Positions 62,295 through 64,000 of a stretch of DNA of 64,000 bases are shown piece by piece. Source of the DNA: Geovibrio thiophilus (lineage in GTDB: Bacteria > Chrysiogenota > Deferribacteres > Deferribacterales > Geovibrionaceae). The position numbers and the translations under genes were made by a program. Numbering within the stretch: the first letter of the stretch is position 1; the number at the start of each line of letters is the position of its first letter. The notes beneath the pieces are model-generated. The model saw only the letters and a list, made by a program, of their open reading frames with translations. It was not told the origin of the DNA and did not search any database. The stretch is from positions 1,860,001 through 1,924,000 of the forward strand of contig NZ_CP035108.1 in assembly GCF_004087915.1 (NCBI RefSeq). The letters run 5' to 3'.

Positions 62295-62322
62295 TTGACT
62301 TGTGCTAATTGACTATTATAGT
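62295..62322 (+). promoter_or_regulatory. Rubredoxin promoter
   Basis: TTGACT (62295-62300) and TATAGT (62317-62322) are spaced by 16 bp, with the ATG 35 bp downstream of the -10. No operator is evident. Confidence 0.75.
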
Positions 62323-62356
62323 TTAGGTATCATTTCTAATCCACAGGAGGACTGCT

Positions 62357-62518
62357 ATGAAATATGTATGTACAGTGTGCGGATGGATTTACGACCCGGC
62401 AGTGGGCGATCCCGACGGCGGCATAGAGCCCGGAACAGAATTTGAAGACATCCCCGAAGACTGGGTCTGCCCCGAATGCGGAGTAGGCAAAGACAGCTTT
62501 GAGGTTTACGAAGACTAA
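62357..62518 (+). CDS. Rubredoxin
   Basis: The 53-aa product is a complete rubredoxin: CTVCGW at the N-terminus and CPECGVGK near the C-terminus supply the four iron ligands, with the aromatic core ([27 protein letters not shown]). It carries single electrons in the cytosol, most likely to the flavodiiron protein encoded 133 bp downstream. AGGAGG lies six bases before the ATG. A terminator follows, so the two genes are transcribed separately or through partial read-through. Confidence 0.97.
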   Translation: MKYVCTVCGWIYDPAVGDPDGGIEPGTEFEDIPEDWVCPECGVGKDSFEVYED

Positions 62519-62533
62519 TAAACGAAATCAGCA

Positions 62534-62566
62534 GCCGTCCGGCGCGTCCGGACGGCGTTTTCGTTT
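62534..62566 (+). terminator. Terminator after the rubredoxin gene
   Basis: GCCGTCCGG (62534-62542) and CCGGACGGC (62548-62556) form a 9-bp stem with a 5-nt loop, followed by GTTTTCGTTT. Confidence 0.8.
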
Positions 62567-62585
62567 GCACCTCCTCTCAAAATCA

Positions 62586-62614
62586 TTGCTTTTTCCTTAT
62601 CCATGAACTATTCT
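62586..62614 (+). promoter_or_regulatory. Flavodiiron protein promoter
   Basis: TTGCTT (62586-62591) and TATTCT (62609-62614) are spaced by 17 bp, leaving a leader of about 30 nt with AGGAGG before the ATG. Confidence 0.65.
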
Positions 62615-62651
62615 TTAAAAGATAAAAATTATCTCTTATACAGGAGGCTAT

Positions 62652-63860
62652 ATGAACTCATTCAAAGTGGCGGACAATGTACACTGGGTCGGCGTCAGGG
62701 ATCCCGAGCTCGAAATTTTTGACGTTGTAATCCCCACCGAACACGGAACCACATACAACAGCTATCTTGTTCAGGGAACAAAGAAGAAAGCGCTGATAGA
62801 GGCAAACAAGCTTCTTTTCAAAGATATATACGTTCAGACTGTTGAGGAAATCTGCCCTATCCCGGAGATTGACTACATAATACTCAACCACAACGAGCCC
62901 GACCACTCAGGCTGCCTCCCCGTTCTTCTGGAAAAGAACCCGAATATTGAGGTGATATACTCCAAAACGGCTAAGACATTCGTGGACAATATCGTTAACG
63001 GCGAATACAACGGACGCGCAGTGGGTGACGGTGATGTGATTGACCTCGGCGGCAAAACTCTCCGCTTCTTCCATACCCCCTTCCTCCACTGGCCGGACAC
63101 TATGTTCACCTACCTTGTGGAGGATAAAATTCTCTTCCCCTGCGATTTTCTCGGTGCGCACTATTGCAGCGGCGAGAAGATTTTCAACGATGAGCTGGAT
63201 AGGAAAGATGACGCCATGGAAGCGTTTAAGTTCTACTACTCCATGATTATGCGCCCCTACAAGGAGCATATACTGAAAGCCCTGCACAAGATCAAAGACA
63301 TAGAAATAACAATGGTCTGCCCCTCCCACGGTCCTATTCTCCGTGAAAACCCCGAAAGATATATCGAGTGGTATAAAAAGCAGGCGGACAGATATTATAA
63401 AAACATGCAGGAACGCCGTGTTGCCATAGTTTATGCCACGGCATACGGAAACACCAAAATGCTGGCAGACAGCATCAAAGAAGGAGTTGAGGAGACAGGG
63501 GTGAAAGCCGTTCTTCTGGACGCCGCTGCACTCCCTGTCGGCGAACTGATAGACGAGATTGAAATATCCTACGGGCTGCTCATAGGTACGCCCACGCTGA
63601 ACGCCAAGGCTCCGAAGCCCATACTTAACCTTTTTGCGTACTTCGTTGTGCTGAACATGGTAAACAGGCTCGCAGGCGCCTTCGGCTCATTCGGCTGGAG
63701 CGGGGAAGGCGTGAAGGTCAGTGAGGATATTATGAAAAGCATGCGCATGAAGCTTCCCATAGAATCCTTCAAGGTAAAAATGACCCCGTCAGCGGAAGAC
63801 CTCAAAAACGCCTACGCATGGGGGCGGGACTTCGGCATGGCTGTGCTTGAGGCTAACTAG
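62652..63860 (+). CDS. Flavodiiron protein (rubredoxin:oxygen/NO oxidoreductase)
   Basis: The 402-aa product reduces oxygen to water, or NO to nitrous oxide, with electrons from rubredoxin. The N-terminal metallo-beta-lactamase domain has the diiron ligands in LNHNEPDHSG, the His in FHTPFLHWPD, the Asp in FPCDFLGAH and the His in CPSHGP. The C-terminal flavodoxin domain begins near 255 (VAIVYATAYGNTKML). There is no fused rubredoxin or reductase, so the separate rubredoxin is the likely donor. This is a typical oxygen-protection enzyme of anaerobes. Confidence 0.95.
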   Translation: MNSFKVADNVHWVGVRDPELEIFDVVIPTEHGTTYNSYLVQGTKKKALIEANKLLFKDIYVQTVEEICPIPEIDYIILNHNEPDHSGCLPVLLEKNPNIEVIYSKTAKTFVDNIVNGEYNGRAVGDGDVIDLGGKTLRFFHTPFLHWPDTMFTYLVEDKILFPCDFLGAHYCSGEKIFNDELDRKDDAMEAFKFYYSMIMRPYKEHILKALHKIKDIEITMVCPSHGPILRENPERYIEWYKKQADRYYKNMQERRVAIVYATAYGNTKMLADSIKEGVEETGVKAVLLDAAALPVGELIDEIEISYGLLIGTPTLNAKAPKPILNLFAYFVVLNMVNRLAGAFGSFGWSGEGVKVSEDIMKSMRMKLPIESFKVKMTPSAEDLKNAYAWGRDFGMAVLEAN

Positions 63861-63878
63861 AAACAGTAAATTCAGTTT

Positions 63879-63950
63879 GAGATCCTTCACTGCGTTCGGG
63901 ATGACATTATATTAAGCGTCATTCCGAAAACCCGAAGGGTGAAGGATCTC
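63879..63950. repeat. 72-bp palindromic intergenic repeat
   Basis: Perfect 12-bp ends GAGATCCTTCAC and GTGAAGGATCTC enclose a second, near-perfect pair (CGGGATGAC and GTCATTCCG). The whole element can fold into a long hairpin. It looks like a miniature dispersed palindromic repeat and could also act as a transcription stop after the flavodiiron gene. Confidence 0.85.
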
Positions 63951-63967
63951 AGACAGAGGCTTTTATC

Positions 63968-64000
63968 ATGGATTTTATTAAAGCTGCAAAAACCGAAGAT
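63968..64000 (+). CDS. Start of a gene cut by the window edge
   Basis: ATG at 63968 is preceded by AGAGG and opens a frame that is still open at the edge (MDFIKAAKTED). Such a beginning is common in GNAT acetyltransferases, but eleven residues are not enough to name it. Confidence 0.4.
   Translation, partial: MDFIKAAKTED

Overview
The window looks like a chromosomal segment of an anaerobic or microaerophilic, didermic (LPS-bearing) bacterium. Supporting signs are heptose and LPS export genes (hldD, hldE, lptD), a TonB receptor, periplasmic binding proteins with Sec signals, an oxygen-sensitive glycyl radical enzyme, and a rubredoxin plus flavodiiron pair for oxygen removal. Overall flavour and codon use would fit Deferribacterota (Geovibrio/Denitrovibrio-like), but there is no rRNA here and that placement is inference only.

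Layout. 1-7934 (minus): a type I-F CRISPR-Cas operon, cas1, cas2-3, csy1, csy2, csy3 and a cas6f cut by the window edge. 7935-8726: a regulatory gap with one degenerate CRISPR repeat next to the cas promoter, then a vapBC toxin-antitoxin pair on the plus strand. 8725-11030: a CRISPR array of 39 repeats and 38 spacers, transcribed on the minus strand from a leader at about 11031-11147. 11560-22756 (plus): a probable proline and trans-4-hydroxyproline utilisation locus, comprising an XRE-cupin regulator, proline dehydrogenase, P5C dehydrogenase, a five-gene LIV-type ABC importer, and a glycyl radical activase with a HypD-type hydroxyproline dehydratase. 22762-35820 (minus): an EamA exporter, then metallophore uptake, comprising two ABC exporter-fold ATPases, an MFS protein, a TonB receptor and an AraC regulator (the gene set of yersiniabactin uptake without synthesis), a tRNA-Pro, and a FecBCD-type importer with two tandem binding proteins. 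36025-39168: larB, larC and an Fe-S aldo-keto reductase. 39511-45968: HD-GYP phosphodiesterase, bifunctional nuclease, miaB, and envelope glycan genes. 45994-46598: dispersed and tandem repeats that include the 3' end of hldE. 46556-52754: hldE, two exported repeat-type proteins and an FAD/Fe-S 2-hydroxyacid dehydrogenase. 52885-62220 (plus): pdxA, rsmA, a DnaQ-like exonuclease, a 234-bp tandem repeat block, accD, folC (apparently starting at ATT), lptD, an exported protein of unknown role and a DHH phosphoesterase. 62357-63860: rubredoxin and flavodiiron protein. A palindromic repeat and the first codons of another gene close the window.

How the parts work together. The proline locus makes a closed pathway: import, then proline to P5C (PRODH) or hydroxyproline to P5C (HypD), then P5C to glutamate (PruA). 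The iron region pairs an outer-membrane receptor with two alternative inner-membrane routes. In the CRISPR region, the most unusual architecture is the vapBC pair wedged between the array trailer and the cas operon, with repeat-derived sequence on both sides of it. The degenerate repeat on the cas side lies about 31 bp upstream of the cas -10 box and could be either a relic of an array split by the toxin-antitoxin insertion or a crRNA-like regulator of cas expression.
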